From assembly GCF_042676025.1 (NCBI RefSeq), contig NZ_JBHTJP010000032.1, forward strand, positions 434,001-498,000: a stretch of 64,000 nt of DNA, read 5' to 3'. Below, piece after piece: positions 34,046 through 43,901 of the stretch (the first letter of the stretch is position 1; every line of letters starts with the position of its first letter). Made by a program: the position numbers and the translations under genes. The DNA comes from Salinimicrobium gaetbulicola (GTDB lineage: Bacteria; Bacteroidota; Bacteroidia; Flavobacteriales; Flavobacteriaceae). The notes below the pieces were generated by a model. It did not search any database and was not told where the DNA came from. It was given only the letters and a program-made list of their open reading frames with translations.

Positions 34046-35245
34046 CTAGATACGATCTTCTGCCAGGGTAAGCTCTAAGGTAAAACAGGACCCTTTTCCT
34101 TTGCCCTCACTTTCAACCGTTATTTTTCCATTATGGGCCTCCATGATCTCCTTGGTGATACAAAGCCCCAGGCCAGTTGAGGATTCACCTCCGGTTGGCT
34201 CTGCACTCAGGGAAACGAATCGTCTGAAAAGGTTTTTCTGATCATCTTTTGTTAATCCCGGGCCTTCATCCCGAACGCTCAAAATCGCTTTTTTCCTTTC
34301 CTTAATTAAAGAAATTTCTGTCTTCTTTTGAGAACCCGAAAATTTAATAGCATTATTGACCAGGTTATCAACCGCTTCAGTGATCCTTCTGTGATCTGCG
34401 TAGATAAAACATGGTCCGGTATTTTTAAAAATCAGTTTTTGACCTTTTTTCCTGGCCGGGGCTTTATTGGCATCCAGTATTCCCTTTACCAGTTTTGTAA
34501 GATCAAACGCTTCCAGTTTCAGGTGCATTTTATCAGACTTCTCCAGTGCATTTTCGATCAAACTGTTTATCGAGTTTGCCATACGCCTTCCTGCATCCTT
34601 GATCTGCTTTGAAATATCGTCAATCGCCGCAGGATTGTCTTTATTAGACATAATCAGGTCAGCAAGTAAAGGCATTATAGAAACAGGGTTTTTGAGATCA
34701 TGTGCGGTAGTACTCAAGATCTCATACTGAAGTCGTATCGCTTTCCTCGCCTCCAACTGAATTTCTATCTGGTTCATTACAAGATCAGCTAGCCTATAAA
34801 GAGTTTCCTTCTCCGAATTTTTCAATTTCCGGGGCTTTTTATCCATCACACATAAGGTCCCCAAGTTAAATCCTTCTTTCGTTCTAAGAGGAACGGCAGA
34901 ATAAAACCGAAGCCCGGTTTCTCCCGTTACCAATGGATTGCTTTTGGTCCTGGCATCTTCCAGGGCATTCTCTACAATGTAAATATTTTCTTCTTCAATG
35001 GCTGAAGAACACAATCCGTCATATCTGGGAACTTCCGGGATATCGAGGCCGTACTTACTTTTGAACCATACCCTGTCATAATCTACCAAAGAAACCACTG
35101 AAATAGGTACTTTAAGGAGCTGAGCCACCAGTTTGGTGATGCTGTCAAAACTTCCATCTGGTGGGGTGTTCAGGATCTCATATTTCTGCAACATTTCGAT
35201 CCTTTCCTTTTCCCCGGCCTTAAGCTCAGGTTTAGTCAAGCTCAT
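34046..35245 (-). CDS. GAF-domain sensor histidine kinase
   Basis: A 399-residue soluble kinase. A GAF domain (about 15-160) with the typical ALL-cofactor-like segment KVPISVVSLVDYDRVWFKS precedes HisKA, whose H-box TTAHDLKNPVSI has His at about residue 182. The HATPase domain shows DNLVNNAIKFS (N), DEGPGL (G1) and GLGLCIT (G2). No receiver or HTH is fused, no regulator gene is adjacent. The long frame opens at 35284, but ATG 35245 (MSLTKPEL) fits the usual start of this family. Confidence 0.88.
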   Translation of the reverse strand: MSLTKPELKAGEKERIEMLQKYEILNTPPDGSFDSITKLVAQLLKVPISVVSLVDYDRVWFKSKYGLDIPEVPRYDGLCSSAIEEENIYIVENALEDARTKSNPLVTGETGLRFYSAVPLRTKEGFNLGTLCVMDKKPRKLKNSEKETLYRLADLVMNQIEIQLEARKAIRLQYEILSTTAHDLKNPVSIMPLLADLIMSNKDNPAAIDDISKQIKDAGRRMANSINSLIENALEKSDKMHLKLEAFDLTKLVKGILDANKAPARKKGQKLIFKNTGPCFIYADHRRITEAVDNLVNNAIKFSGSQKKTEISLIKERKKAILSVRDEGPGLTKDDQKNLFRRFVSLSAEPTGGESSTGLGLCITKEIMEAHNGKITVESEGKGKGSCFTLELTLAEDRI

Positions 35246-35353
35246 AATTTCAGTACGATTAGATATTACCAGATAAAGATACATAAACCTTAAAGAAATC
35301 CTAATTTTTACTTTTAGACCTCTTATTTTCAGTAATGTAAAAATGAATCCGGT

Positions 35354-37777
35354 TTAGGACGAAAGTGCCTCCAGGGCCTTTTCTATATCAATTCCTTTCT
35401 TTAAGACCGGCAGAAAAAGATTTGGTTTACTTTTAATTCTTGCAGGCATTGTTTTGATCGTGAAGTCTCTCATATCCAGTTTAGAATTGACCTCTTCCCA
35501 TTCCAAAGGAGCCGAAACCGTAGCCCCCTGTTTTGGTCTGGCGCAGTAGGGTGCCGCAAGGGTCTGCCCTTTCCGGTTCTGTAAAAAATCCAGGTAGATC
35601 TTCCCTTTTCTCTTTTTAATATTACGCTCCATAGTGGTAAGATCTGGTAACATTTCCTGAATAAAATAACACAGGATCTTGGTAAAGTCCCTTGCCTCGT
35701 CGTAATTATATTTCGCCCCTAATGGAATATAGATATGAAGCCCGCTTGAACCGGAGGTTTTTACATATCCCTCGATCTTCGCTTTTTCTAGAACTTCTTT
35801 CGCGGCCAGGGCTACCTCTACTACCTGTTGAAAGGTGGCTTTTGCTGAAGGGTCAATATCGATGACCGTATAATCTGGGTTAAGCAAATTCCCTTTTCTA
35901 GAACTCCACGGATTTAATTCTATACAGCCGAGGTTGGCCAGGTAAATTAAACTGGCCTGGTTTTGACAAAGTATATATTCTATATCCTTTTGACTGGATT
36001 TTGAATGAATCTTTAAGGTTTCCAGCCAATGCGGAAAAATTCCCGAAATATCCTTTTGATAAAACCCCGGTTGTTTGATCCCGTTAGGATGCCGGTGTAA
36101 ATTCTCCGGCCGGTCTTTCAAAAAAGGTAATATGTACTCTGATATTTCTAAATAATACTGAATGAGATCAAACTTTCTCAAACCCGAATCAGGCCAGTAT
36201 ATCTTTTCCAGGTTACTGATAGGCACAGAGATACCATCAATTTCAAGGAACTCACCCGCTTTATGCGAAGATGGCTTTTGTTTTGGGACTTTTGCGACTT
36301 TCTCCTTGTCAATTTCTGAAGGAAGCTTGTCAAACCTCAATCCTTTAAAAGAGGGATGCCGCATCTGGCCTGACTTGGTCCACTCCGCAAAGTTCACCTC
36401 GCATATAAGCTCGGGAGTCATCCAGGTTGGTTTTCTTCCTTTTAAATTAATCTTCTTTTCAAACGGACTTTCCTCTGTGACGAGAGGCCTGAACCTTGCC
36501 ATGAGTTCTTTTCGGTCCTTTGCACTGAATCCGGTTCCACAGTTCCCAATATAAACAAGTTCGTCATCACGGTGCATACCGAGGATCAGGGATCCGAAAG
36601 GGGCTGAACTCTCAGAATCAGTGAATCCGCAGATAAGGGCTTCCTGGCTTTCAATCGCTTTAATCTTCAACCAATTATCACTTCGGCTTCCCGGAATATA
36701 TTCCGAATCGGCCTTTTTAGCGATCACCCCTTCCAGGCCGGCCCCAATGGCCTGCTCAAAAAAGCTTTTTCCCATGCTTTCTATATGATCGCAATAATAT
36801 ACCTGCGGAATATCTTCAATCACTTCGGGAATCAGGCTTTTACGCTCGGTAAGCGGAAGCGACATGATATTATGACCGTTTAAAAATAGAAGATCAAATA
36901 CATAATAACGCAGTTCCCCCGTAGTATCCTGCCCGTAATTCTGGAGTTCCTGAAATTGAGGCTTACCTTTCTTATCAAGTACCACGATCTCCCCGTCAAG
37001 TATTACATCGTGGGGAATGGCTTTCAGGTTTTGATAAATCGACTTAAACTTTCGTTTGAAGGAAATTCCGTTTCGGGAATACAGGTCTACTTTCCCATCG
37101 TGGATATTTGCAAGGGCCCGGTAACCGTCCCACTTTAATTCATAGATCCAGTCGGCCTTATTGAATATTTCCGAAGCTTTCGTCGCCAACATGGGTTTTA
37201 TAAGCTTGGTATGTTTTAATTTCTTTACTTTTTCAGAAGAAGCCTGCTCACTAAAATTTTCAGCATCATAAACAAGATCAGTAGAAAATTCATCCTTTTT
37301 CTTGATCAACAACCATTGGTTATCCTTCTCTCCTCCCCTTTTGGTGTGAACCAGGGCGAAACTGCCTTTTATTTTATTTCCGAAAAAATGAATTTTGAGA
37401 TCACCTTTTATAAGCTGCTCCAAAAGTTCCTTTTCTCCTCCTTTTTCGATAGGCTGATAAGTGCCTTCATCCCAGACGCTCATTTCCCCAGCACCATAAT
37501 TCCCCTTAGGAATAGTACCGTGAAAGGTGAGGTATCTTACAGGGTGATCTTCGGTCATGATGGCCAGACGTTTATCTACAGGATTCATTGAGGGGCCCTT
37601 GGGAATCGCCCAGCTCTTTAACACGCCTTCCATTTCCAGTCTAAGGTCATAATGGAGCCGTGATGCCTGATGCCGCTGGATCACAAATCTTAATTTTTTC
37701 GGCGGTTTTTGATAGGCGGCTTCGGGTTCGGGAGTATTGGAAAAGTCCCTTTTTCGAATGTATTCGTCCAGTCCCAT
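35354..37777 (-). CDS. ligD: multifunctional ATP-dependent DNA ligase LigD
   Basis: An 807-residue end-joining enzyme with domain order phosphoesterase-ligase-polymerase, as in Pseudomonas and unlike Mycobacterium. The 3'-phosphoesterase domain (about 20-165) has His36, His42 and Asp44 in QRHQASRLHYDLRLE. The ligase has nucleotidyl lysine Lys215 in ELKWDGYR. The polymerase/primase domain (about 520-800) has IDIDPS with two metal-binding aspartates and YLDFLQN with the third. It fills, trims and seals ends held by Ku. Its ATG follows the ku stop with no gap (TAAATG), so both proteins are made together. Confidence 0.96.
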   Translation of the reverse strand: MGLDEYIRKRDFSNTPEPEAAYQKPPKKLRFVIQRHQASRLHYDLRLEMEGVLKSWAIPKGPSMNPVDKRLAIMTEDHPVRYLTFHGTIPKGNYGAGEMSVWDEGTYQPIEKGGEKELLEQLIKGDLKIHFFGNKIKGSFALVHTKRGGEKDNQWLLIKKKDEFSTDLVYDAENFSEQASSEKVKKLKHTKLIKPMLATKASEIFNKADWIYELKWDGYRALANIHDGKVDLYSRNGISFKRKFKSIYQNLKAIPHDVILDGEIVVLDKKGKPQFQELQNYGQDTTGELRYYVFDLLFLNGHNIMSLPLTERKSLIPEVIEDIPQVYYCDHIESMGKSFFEQAIGAGLEGVIAKKADSEYIPGSRSDNWLKIKAIESQEALICGFTDSESSAPFGSLILGMHRDDELVYIGNCGTGFSAKDRKELMARFRPLVTEESPFEKKINLKGRKPTWMTPELICEVNFAEWTKSGQMRHPSFKGLRFDKLPSEIDKEKVAKVPKQKPSSHKAGEFLEIDGISVPISNLEKIYWPDSGLRKFDLIQYYLEISEYILPFLKDRPENLHRHPNGIKQPGFYQKDISGIFPHWLETLKIHSKSSQKDIEYILCQNQASLIYLANLGCIELNPWSSRKGNLLNPDYTVIDIDPSAKATFQQVVEVALAAKEVLEKAKIEGYVKTSGSSGLHIYIPLGAKYNYDEARDFTKILCYFIQEMLPDLTTMERNIKKRKGKIYLDFLQNRKGQTLAAPYCARPKQGATVSAPLEWEEVNSKLDMRDFTIKTMPARIKSKPNLFLPVLKKGIDIEKALEALSS

Positions 37778-38557
37778 TTATGAAGCTTTGCTTTTCTTTT
37801 TCTTTTTTTCCAGACTAGCCTTCAACTGTGCCATAAGATCTTTGGCCGGAGTAGGCTTGGAATCGAACTTTTCCACTTTGGGCTTTTTACCTGATGTTTT
37901 GGACTCTATGATCTTTATAAGCTGTTCGTTATAGATATCCTTATACTTTTCAAAATCGAATTTTTCGGTGTATTGCTCGATGAGAGATTTTGCCATATCA
38001 ACCTCCTTCTTGGATACTTTCGCATCTGGAAGCTTAAGTTCTGCGGGATCACGCATTTCATCTGCAAACCTGATTACATGTAAAACAAGGGCATCTTTAT
38101 AAACCCCTACCAGGCTCAGGTTCTCCTTAGCTCTCATCACGAAAGTGGCAACTCCCAGTTTATCGGTTTCCAGAAGGGCCTTTTTCAGAAGGTTATACGA
38201 TTTCTCCCCTCCTTTTTGAGGTTCCAGAAAATAAGGTTTTTTGAAAAGTACATCGGGAACATCCTCCTCCTTAATAAATTCTTCTATATCGATGGTTTTG
38301 GATTTCTTCATGTTCGCTTTTTCAAAATCCTCATCTTCCAGTACAATGTAGGCATCATCCTTAAGATATCCCTTCACAATGTCCTTCCACTCGACTTCTT
38401 CCCCTGTAATTTCGTTGACCCTTTTATACCTTATCCTGCCATGGTCTTTACGGTCTAACATATCAAGGTCTAGTTTTCGCTCTTCACTACCGGAATACAT
38501 CTTTATAGGGATACTCACCAAACCAAAACTTATGGAGCCATTCCAGATTGATCTCAT
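37778..38557 (-). CDS. ku: Ku homodimer DNA end-binding protein
   Basis: A 259-residue bacterial Ku that encircles double-strand DNA ends and recruits LigD. The start MRSIWNGSISFGLVSIPIKMY is the family hallmark, followed by the Ku core with RIRYKRVNEITGEEV and a bridge region. The C-terminus is lysine-rich (KKKKKSKAS), typical of the extension that aids threading on DNA. It heads a two-gene operon with ligD. The pair protects stationary or desiccated cells from double-strand breaks; end joining is best known for such conditions. Confidence 0.96.
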   Translation of the reverse strand: MRSIWNGSISFGLVSIPIKMYSGSEERKLDLDMLDRKDHGRIRYKRVNEITGEEVEWKDIVKGYLKDDAYIVLEDEDFEKANMKKSKTIDIEEFIKEEDVPDVLFKKPYFLEPQKGGEKSYNLLKKALLETDKLGVATFVMRAKENLSLVGVYKDALVLHVIRFADEMRDPAELKLPDAKVSKKEVDMAKSLIEQYTEKFDFEKYKDIYNEQLIKIIESKTSGKKPKVEKFDSKPTPAKDLMAQLKASLEKKKKKSKAS

Positions 38558-38791
38558 TATCGTTCATTTTTTGTTGCCTTTCTACAAGATACCAGTTTTA
38601 AACCTGCGTTTTTACCTGATTAGCAAACTGTTAACTAACTGAAGAAACTTTCCTGCTGAAAGAGTTAATTTTTAAAAAAACCAACTTAATACTTTCTTAA
38701 TCGTTTTTGAAAGAGTCCCAAATCCAAGTAACTTGAAATGAAATGGAGGATGTAATTCCGAAGTATACTAACCAAAAACCAATTCTCACAC

Positions 38792-39451
38792 ATGTCATTA
38801 AAAGCCATATTCCTGAACTGTACCCTCAAAAAATCTCCTGAAACATCCAATACTGAAGCCTTTATAAAGAACGCCGAAAAAATTTTTCACGACCTCGATG
38901 TGGAAACAGAATCTGTGCGAGTAGTAGATCACAATGTGAAATTCGGAAATTCCTCAGATGAAGGAGAAGGTGATGACTGGCCAAAGATCCTGAAAAAGGT
39001 GAAAGCCAGCGATATTTTGATCATCGCAACCCCCATCTGGCGGGGAGACCGAAGTGCCGTCGCTAAACTGGTAAACGAACGATTTGACGGAGTATGGGAA
39101 GAGGCAAATGATGAGAATGGCCAGTACCCAACTTACAATAAAGTTGCCGGGGTTATGGTTGACGGTAATGAGGACGGAGCCAAAAAGGCTATTTCCAGCA
39201 TTTGTTTTGACCTCGCAGAACAAGGGTTTACCATTCCCGTAAATGCGTTTAGTTATTACGTGGGGAAAGCCGGTCCCGGGCCCGCTTATATCGAAGCTAA
39301 AGGCGATAAACACCTTTTCACCAACCGAACCTTACACTACATGGTCTATAACCTGGTACATGTTGCCAAGCTCCTAAAAGAAAAACCCTACCCAACCAAT
39401 ATTCTTGAATTAAACGAGAAGGCTAAGGAAATTAGTAATACCGAAGAATAA
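38792..39451 (+). CDS. flavodoxin-like NAD(P)H-dependent oxidoreductase
   Basis: A 219-residue flavodoxin-fold protein of the NADPH-dependent FMN reductase/WrbA-like group. It opens with a beta strand and the loop NCTLKKSPETSNTEA for FMN phosphate, and has DILIIATPIWRGDRSAVAKL as the isoalloxazine loop. It probably reduces quinones or flavin during stress. It is divergent from ku-ligD with 234 bases between, and followed after 18 bases by a small membrane protein gene on the same strand. Confidence 0.82.
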   Translation: MSLKAIFLNCTLKKSPETSNTEAFIKNAEKIFHDLDVETESVRVVDHNVKFGNSSDEGEGDDWPKILKKVKASDILIIATPIWRGDRSAVAKLVNERFDGVWEEANDENGQYPTYNKVAGVMVDGNEDGAKKAISSICFDLAEQGFTIPVNAFSYYVGKAGPGPAYIEAKGDKHLFTNRTLHYMVYNLVHVAKLLKEKPYPTNILELNEKAKEISNTEE

Positions 39452-39469
39452 CTCTAAACACATAATTAA

Positions 39470-39826
39470 ATGTTCGTCTGGCTACTTCACATTCTTATCG
39501 ACTCAGCGGTACTGCTGGCAGCTGCCAGCGTATTTCCAAAAGTGGAATTAAAAGGTTACAAAACGGCAATTTTTATCGCATTCTTAATCGGGGTATTAAG
39601 CTTTCTGCTAAGCTGGATCCTAACGGTCATTTTGAATGTGGCGACCCTCGGAATTTTCTATTTCCTGGGATTGGGTTTCATTACCAGGATCATTGCTTAT
39701 GCTCTCATTATCGAACTTGCCGATAAACTTAGTAAGGATTTTAAGACCCGTGGTTTTATGCCTTCATTATGGCTGGCAATAATTCTGGCGACTGTTGGCG
39801 CGATAGTAGACGCGATTTTATTGTAA
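39470..39826 (+). CDS. small four-helix membrane protein (phage holin 4 superfamily / PF04020-like)
   Basis: A 118-residue protein made almost wholly of four hydrophobic helices, similar to the family called mycobacterial 4-TMS phage holin IV. The name reflects superfamily history; there is no phage gene here and these proteins are ordinary chromosomal membrane proteins. It follows the flavodoxin-like gene by 18 bases and so may share its transcript. Function unknown. Confidence 0.8.
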   Translation: MFVWLLHILIDSAVLLAAASVFPKVELKGYKTAIFIAFLIGVLSFLLSWILTVILNVATLGIFYFLGLGFITRIIAYALIIELADKLSKDFKTRGFMPSLWLAIILATVGAIVDAILL

Positions 39827-39834
39827 CTTGAAAA

Positions 39835-40902
39835 TTATCTTTTGGCTCTCTCATATTGAGGGGGCCATTTTATATCTTCTCCTAATTCTTTCGCAGCTTC
39901 CATCGGAAAATAAGGGCTTCTAAGAAATTCCCTGGCCAAAAGAACAAGATCAGCCCTGCCATTTTTAAGTATCTCCTCAGCTTCCTCGGCTCCTGTTATC
40001 AATCCAACCGCTCCGGTAAGAATATTCGCTTCTCTCCTGATGCTTTCAGAGAACTGTATTTGGTAGCCTTTTTCCGCGGGGATCTTAGCATTGGGAACAT
40101 TTCCTCCTGATGAACAATCTATCAGATCCACACCAAGATCTTTGAGTTTACCAGCCAATTTAATGGAACTCTCTTCATCCCATCCTCCCTCTACCCAATC
40201 GGTTGCTGAAATACGTACGAACAAAGGCAGCCTGTCAGACCAAACTTTTCGCACCTCTTCCACCACTTCCAGCAATAGCCTGCATCTATTCTCAAGTTTT
40301 CCACCGTATTCATCATTCCGCTTGTTAGTTAGCGGGGAAAGAAATTCGTGAAACAGGTATCCATGGGCGGCATGAATTTCAACTACTTCAAATCCGGCCG
40401 TGAGCGCTCTTTCGGCAGCTTTCCGAAAATCGGTTTTCACCTTTTGGATTCCCTCCTTATCCAGAGCTAAGGGCTTAGAATTGCCTTCATAAAAAGGAAT
40501 GGCGCTAGGAGCAACAGTTTCCCATCCGCCCTCTTCAGGAGAAAGCAATTTCCCTCCTTTCCAGGGGCTGGTGGTTGAGGCTTTTCTCCCTGCATGAGCC
40601 AATTGAATTCCGGGAACACTCCCTTGAGCTTTTAAAAAATCAACAATTCCTTTCAAACATTCTATGTGAGCATCTTTCCAAAGTCCCAGATCATCCGGAC
40701 TGATCCGAGCTTCGGGAGAAACTGCTGTTGCTTCAGTAATGATCAAGCCAGCTCCTCCAACCGCTCTGCTTCCAAGATGCACCAGATGCCAGTTATTGGC
40801 AAAACCGTCTTTACTGCTGTACATGCACATGGGGGAAACAACGATCCTGTTTTTGATGGTAATATTTCTGATCTTTAAAGGTTTGAACAAATAAGCCTCC
40901 AT
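39835..40902 (-). CDS. Old Yellow Enzyme family NADPH dehydrogenase (NamA/YqjM-like)
   Basis: A 355-residue TIM-barrel FMN enzyme that reduces activated C=C bonds, quinones or nitro compounds with NADPH. Signatures: NRIVVSPMCMYSS (FMN contact with Cys as in the YqjM class), the substrate-binding EIHAAHGYLFHEFLSP with His pair, and YGGKLENRCR. The Cys/Tyr pattern places it in the thermophilic-like/YqjM class, not the classical yeast class. It is convergent with the small membrane protein gene and divergent from the AtoE transporter. Confidence 0.93.
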   Translation of the reverse strand: MEAYLFKPLKIRNITIKNRIVVSPMCMYSSKDGFANNWHLVHLGSRAVGGAGLIITEATAVSPEARISPDDLGLWKDAHIECLKGIVDFLKAQGSVPGIQLAHAGRKASTTSPWKGGKLLSPEEGGWETVAPSAIPFYEGNSKPLALDKEGIQKVKTDFRKAAERALTAGFEVVEIHAAHGYLFHEFLSPLTNKRNDEYGGKLENRCRLLLEVVEEVRKVWSDRLPLFVRISATDWVEGGWDEESSIKLAGKLKDLGVDLIDCSSGGNVPNAKIPAEKGYQIQFSESIRREANILTGAVGLITGAEEAEEILKNGRADLVLLAREFLRSPYFPMEAAKELGEDIKWPPQYERAKR

Positions 40903-41016
40903 AAGTTAAATTTGATGAGCCTCTAAATTAAGAAACTACCGGCGTTTGGAAAGCGAATATTCGCAGGTTTTTAGAAGTATATCAACACTTTTAAATTAAT
41001 TCTGCATATTTGAAGT

Positions 41017-42387
41017 ATGAACGCGGCTCAATTCATTGAAAACACCTTTAAAAAACTAATTCCGGCGCCATTTACATTGGCGGTACTCCTCACTCTTATT
41101 ACCATGCTGCTTGCATTCTTTTTTACAGGAAGCAGCAGTATTGAAAACGCCAACCATATTCTAATTTCCTGGCAGGCGGGAATGTGGGATCCTGCTTTGC
41201 TGGTGTTCGCGGTCCAAATGATGCTCATACTGGTATTGGGACATGTTCTGGTATTAAGTAAACCTATGGCCATCCTTACTGCCAAACTCACATCTATAGT
41301 TAATAGCAACACCAGCGCTGTTGTAATTGTGAGTGTCTCTACCATGATCGTGGCATTTTTCAATTGGGGATTGGGTCTTATTTTTGGAGCGATCATGGCC
41401 CGAAAGGTAGCCGAAGCCGCTCAGAAAAGAGGTTTCAAGATCAACTATCCCTTAATAGGTGCAGCCGGTTATGTAGGCTTAATGGTATGGCATGGAGGGA
41501 TGAGCGGGAGTGCCCCTTTAAAAGCTGCGGAAAACGGTCATCTTGCCAGCCTTTTTCAAGGTGCACAAAATACCGAATTTGTATCTTTTCTGCCTTCCTT
41601 TATTTCTACGGAAGAAACCATTTTCGCTTCCTGGAATCTTCTGCTCTTCGGAATTTTGATCCTGATCGTACCTTCGGTACTCTACTTTGTATCTAAAGCC
41701 ACGCCTTTATCCACAGTGCGGCTTCCGGAAGAAAGGAAAACTGTCTCGACCTCTTTGATCAAAGGCGCAGAACGCCTGGATCATTCCCGATGGCTCAACC
41801 TGCTATTTGCAGGTCTGCTTCTCATTGCTTTTGTCCTGAGTTACTGGCAGAATATCACAGAAATGAACCTCACTCCTAACATGTTGAATTTCCTGATGTT
41901 GGGACTCTGTATCCTGTTGCACGGCTCCTTTGCATCATTTTTGGCTGCCCTGGAAGAAGCCATAGTAGGTGCCGCTGCTATCCTTGTCCAGTTTCCGCTT
42001 TACTTCGGAATAATGGGTATTATGAAAGAAACTGGCATGGTCAATGAAATTGCCTTATTCTTTTCAAGTATTGCCTCTGACTGGAGTCTGCCGGTCTATA
42101 CATTTTTCAGCGCCGGCCTGGTCAATATTTTCGTTCCCAGCGGTGGTGGACAATGGGCAATACAGGGCCCTATCGTTCTTGAAAGTGCCCTGAAACTGAA
42201 CGTTCCGTTAAACAAAGCCATCATGGCCTTTGCTTATGGGGACCAGATCACTAACATGCTGCAGCCTTTTTGGGCCCTACCCCTGCTGGCAATCACAAAA
42301 CTAAAGGCCCGCGAAATACTGCCGTACACCCTTATCCTTCTTCTCACCGGAATGGTAGTTTTCCTTACTGGATTACTATTTATTTAA
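41017..42387 (+). CDS. atoE: AtoE-type short-chain fatty acid transporter
   Basis: A 456-residue polytopic membrane protein of the short-chain fatty acid transporter family (AtoE, acetoacetate/butyrate uptake). About ten hydrophobic segments are present, with a family-typical NWGLGLIFGAIMARKVAE region and the sodium/substrate-like motif VNIFVPSGGGQWAIQGPI. It probably imports short-chain acids for oxidation. No ato CoA-transferase genes are adjacent. The following small gene may be co-transcribed after 131 bases. Confidence 0.88.
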   Translation: MNAAQFIENTFKKLIPAPFTLAVLLTLITMLLAFFFTGSSSIENANHILISWQAGMWDPALLVFAVQMMLILVLGHVLVLSKPMAILTAKLTSIVNSNTSAVVIVSVSTMIVAFFNWGLGLIFGAIMARKVAEAAQKRGFKINYPLIGAAGYVGLMVWHGGMSGSAPLKAAENGHLASLFQGAQNTEFVSFLPSFISTEETIFASWNLLLFGILILIVPSVLYFVSKATPLSTVRLPEERKTVSTSLIKGAERLDHSRWLNLLFAGLLLIAFVLSYWQNITEMNLTPNMLNFLMLGLCILLHGSFASFLAALEEAIVGAAAILVQFPLYFGIMGIMKETGMVNEIALFFSSIASDWSLPVYTFFSAGLVNIFVPSGGGQWAIQGPIVLESALKLNVPLNKAIMAFAYGDQITNMLQPFWALPLLAITKLKAREILPYTLILLLTGMVVFLTGLLFI

Positions 42388-42518
42388 AAATCAGCCACAT
42401 ACAGAATAAATTCAAGGAATATTTAGCTCAATTTTCAAATAAAAAAGCTAAATTTAAGATTAATCCCTCCTATGAAATCCCCCATTTTCTTGAATATTCA
42501 TATTTAAAACATATTATT

Positions 42519-42785
42519 ATGCCAACAGTAATCATATCTCACAAAGTAGAGAATTACAAAAAGTGGAAAGAGATCTATGACCGGGATATAGAAAGACGAT
42601 CTCAAGCCGGGTTAAGGGAAATCAGCGCAGGACAAAAAGCAGATGAACCTAATATGGTGTATATGGTTTTTGAAGCCAGCGATTCAAACAAAGTAAAAGA
42701 AATGATGCAGGACCAGAGTCTTAAAGACCTTATGGATGAAGCCGGTGTGATTTCAAAACCCGAATTGATCGTTATTGAGGAATAA
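42519..42785 (+). CDS. small dimeric alpha/beta-barrel-like protein (88 residues)
   Basis: An 88-residue protein starting MPTVIISHKVENYKKWKEIY, the pattern of ferredoxin-like dimeric barrel proteins (antibiotic biosynthesis monooxygenase-like or cyclase-like), with a C-terminal strand KPELIVIEE. The open frame extends far upstream, overlapping the end of atoE, but that part has no sign of coding and the ATG at 42519 is the natural start. No cofactor or catalytic residue can be named. Function unknown. Confidence 0.72.
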   Translation: MPTVIISHKVENYKKWKEIYDRDIERRSQAGLREISAGQKADEPNMVYMVFEASDSNKVKEMMQDQSLKDLMDEAGVISKPELIVIEE

Positions 42786-42794
42786 GAGTTTTAT

Positions 42795-43898
42795 TCAAAT
42801 CGTGGGTACTTTGATAATGGTTTTCACACCTTTGGCATCGGCTTTATTGCTGATCTCAAAGAAATAATCACTCCCGTAGAGATTTTTGAGTCGGGCATCG
42901 ATATTGGCAAGACCCAAACCGTTATGCAGTAATTCCCCGTGGCGTGATGAGATCGCTTCCCCGTTATTATCAATTTTAATTACCAGGTATTTGCCTTCCT
43001 CCTTTATGGTAATATTGATCTCAAGATCTGTATGATCGTAAGAATATCCGTGTTTAATTGAGTTTTCAATGATGGGCTGCAATAGTAAAGCCGGCACTTT
43101 TTTATGAAGAATGTTTTTATCTATGTGCTTGGTGATCTTTAAGTGGTCTGAAAAGCGCACATTCAGAATGTTTAAATAATATTCCAGGGTTCGCAGTTCC
43201 TGCTCGAGAGTGATTTCGTTTTCATCCCCTTTATATAAGATCTCCCTGAGGAAATCACTTAGATCGGCGATAGTATCTTTTGCTTTTTCCTTATCTAGAT
43301 CGGCCAGCACGGCTATACTGTTCAAAGTATTGAATAAAAAATGCGGTTGCAACTGCGACGAAAGCATTTTCATCCTGGCACTCACTAACTGTGTTTCCAG
43401 AAGGCTCCGCTGTTTTTCAGCTTCCTTCACCTGCTTCACATAATAGTAAGTGTAAATGATGAAAACCATGGCAAAATAAATAAGGAAGTTAAGATCCATT
43501 ACATAAATAAACCTGTAAAAACTTTCTTCCAATTGGTATTCACTCAGACCGATCTTTCCTGTTACGATGGCAAAAAGGTCAAAAATAAGCCTTATGAAAA
43601 ACCCTATAAGAATAGAAAAGACGGTATGTATTATAATGATCTTAACCCACGAGTAATTCTTATAGAGGAATCGTTTGGTGCTTATGGCGATCAAGGTCAT
43701 ATAAGTGACCACAATTATCCAGTCTATTAATAGATTATAAATAAGGAAGTCGGCCCATGGTTCAAAATGCCTTTCGGGATGATAGGATTGCATATAGGCT
43801 GTTTTGGCTATAAAAACCAGGTCAAATAGGGCATAAAACCCAGCCAGTAGAAATACCAGCTTCAGGTCTATATATTTTTTTATGGCCGAAAGTTTCAT
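42795..43898 (-). CDS. LytS-like membrane sensor histidine kinase
   Basis: A 367-residue kinase with four predicted N-terminal membrane helices and no extracellular domain, then a coiled coil and the His_kinase (LytS/YehU) domain. The histidine is His186 in LQPHFLFNTLNS. The ATPase has the N-box PIIENSIKHGY and G-box GLGLANIDARL. It should phosphorylate the LytTR regulator encoded just upstream (3 bases separate the genes). The inducing signal is probably a membrane or cell-wall state, by analogy only. Confidence 0.92.
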   Translation of the reverse strand: MKLSAIKKYIDLKLVFLLAGFYALFDLVFIAKTAYMQSYHPERHFEPWADFLIYNLLIDWIIVVTYMTLIAISTKRFLYKNYSWVKIIIIHTVFSILIGFFIRLIFDLFAIVTGKIGLSEYQLEESFYRFIYVMDLNFLIYFAMVFIIYTYYYVKQVKEAEKQRSLLETQLVSARMKMLSSQLQPHFLFNTLNSIAVLADLDKEKAKDTIADLSDFLREILYKGDENEITLEQELRTLEYYLNILNVRFSDHLKITKHIDKNILHKKVPALLLQPIIENSIKHGYSYDHTDLEINITIKEEGKYLVIKIDNNGEAISSRHGELLHNGLGLANIDARLKNLYGSDYFFEISNKADAKGVKTIIKVPTI

Positions 43899-43901
43899 TT
43901 T

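Noticed and set aside
42270..42518. N-terminal extension of the 88-residue dimeric barrel protein into atoE
   Set aside because: The extension overlaps the atoE coding region in another frame and looks non-coding; ATG 42519 gives the natural domain.
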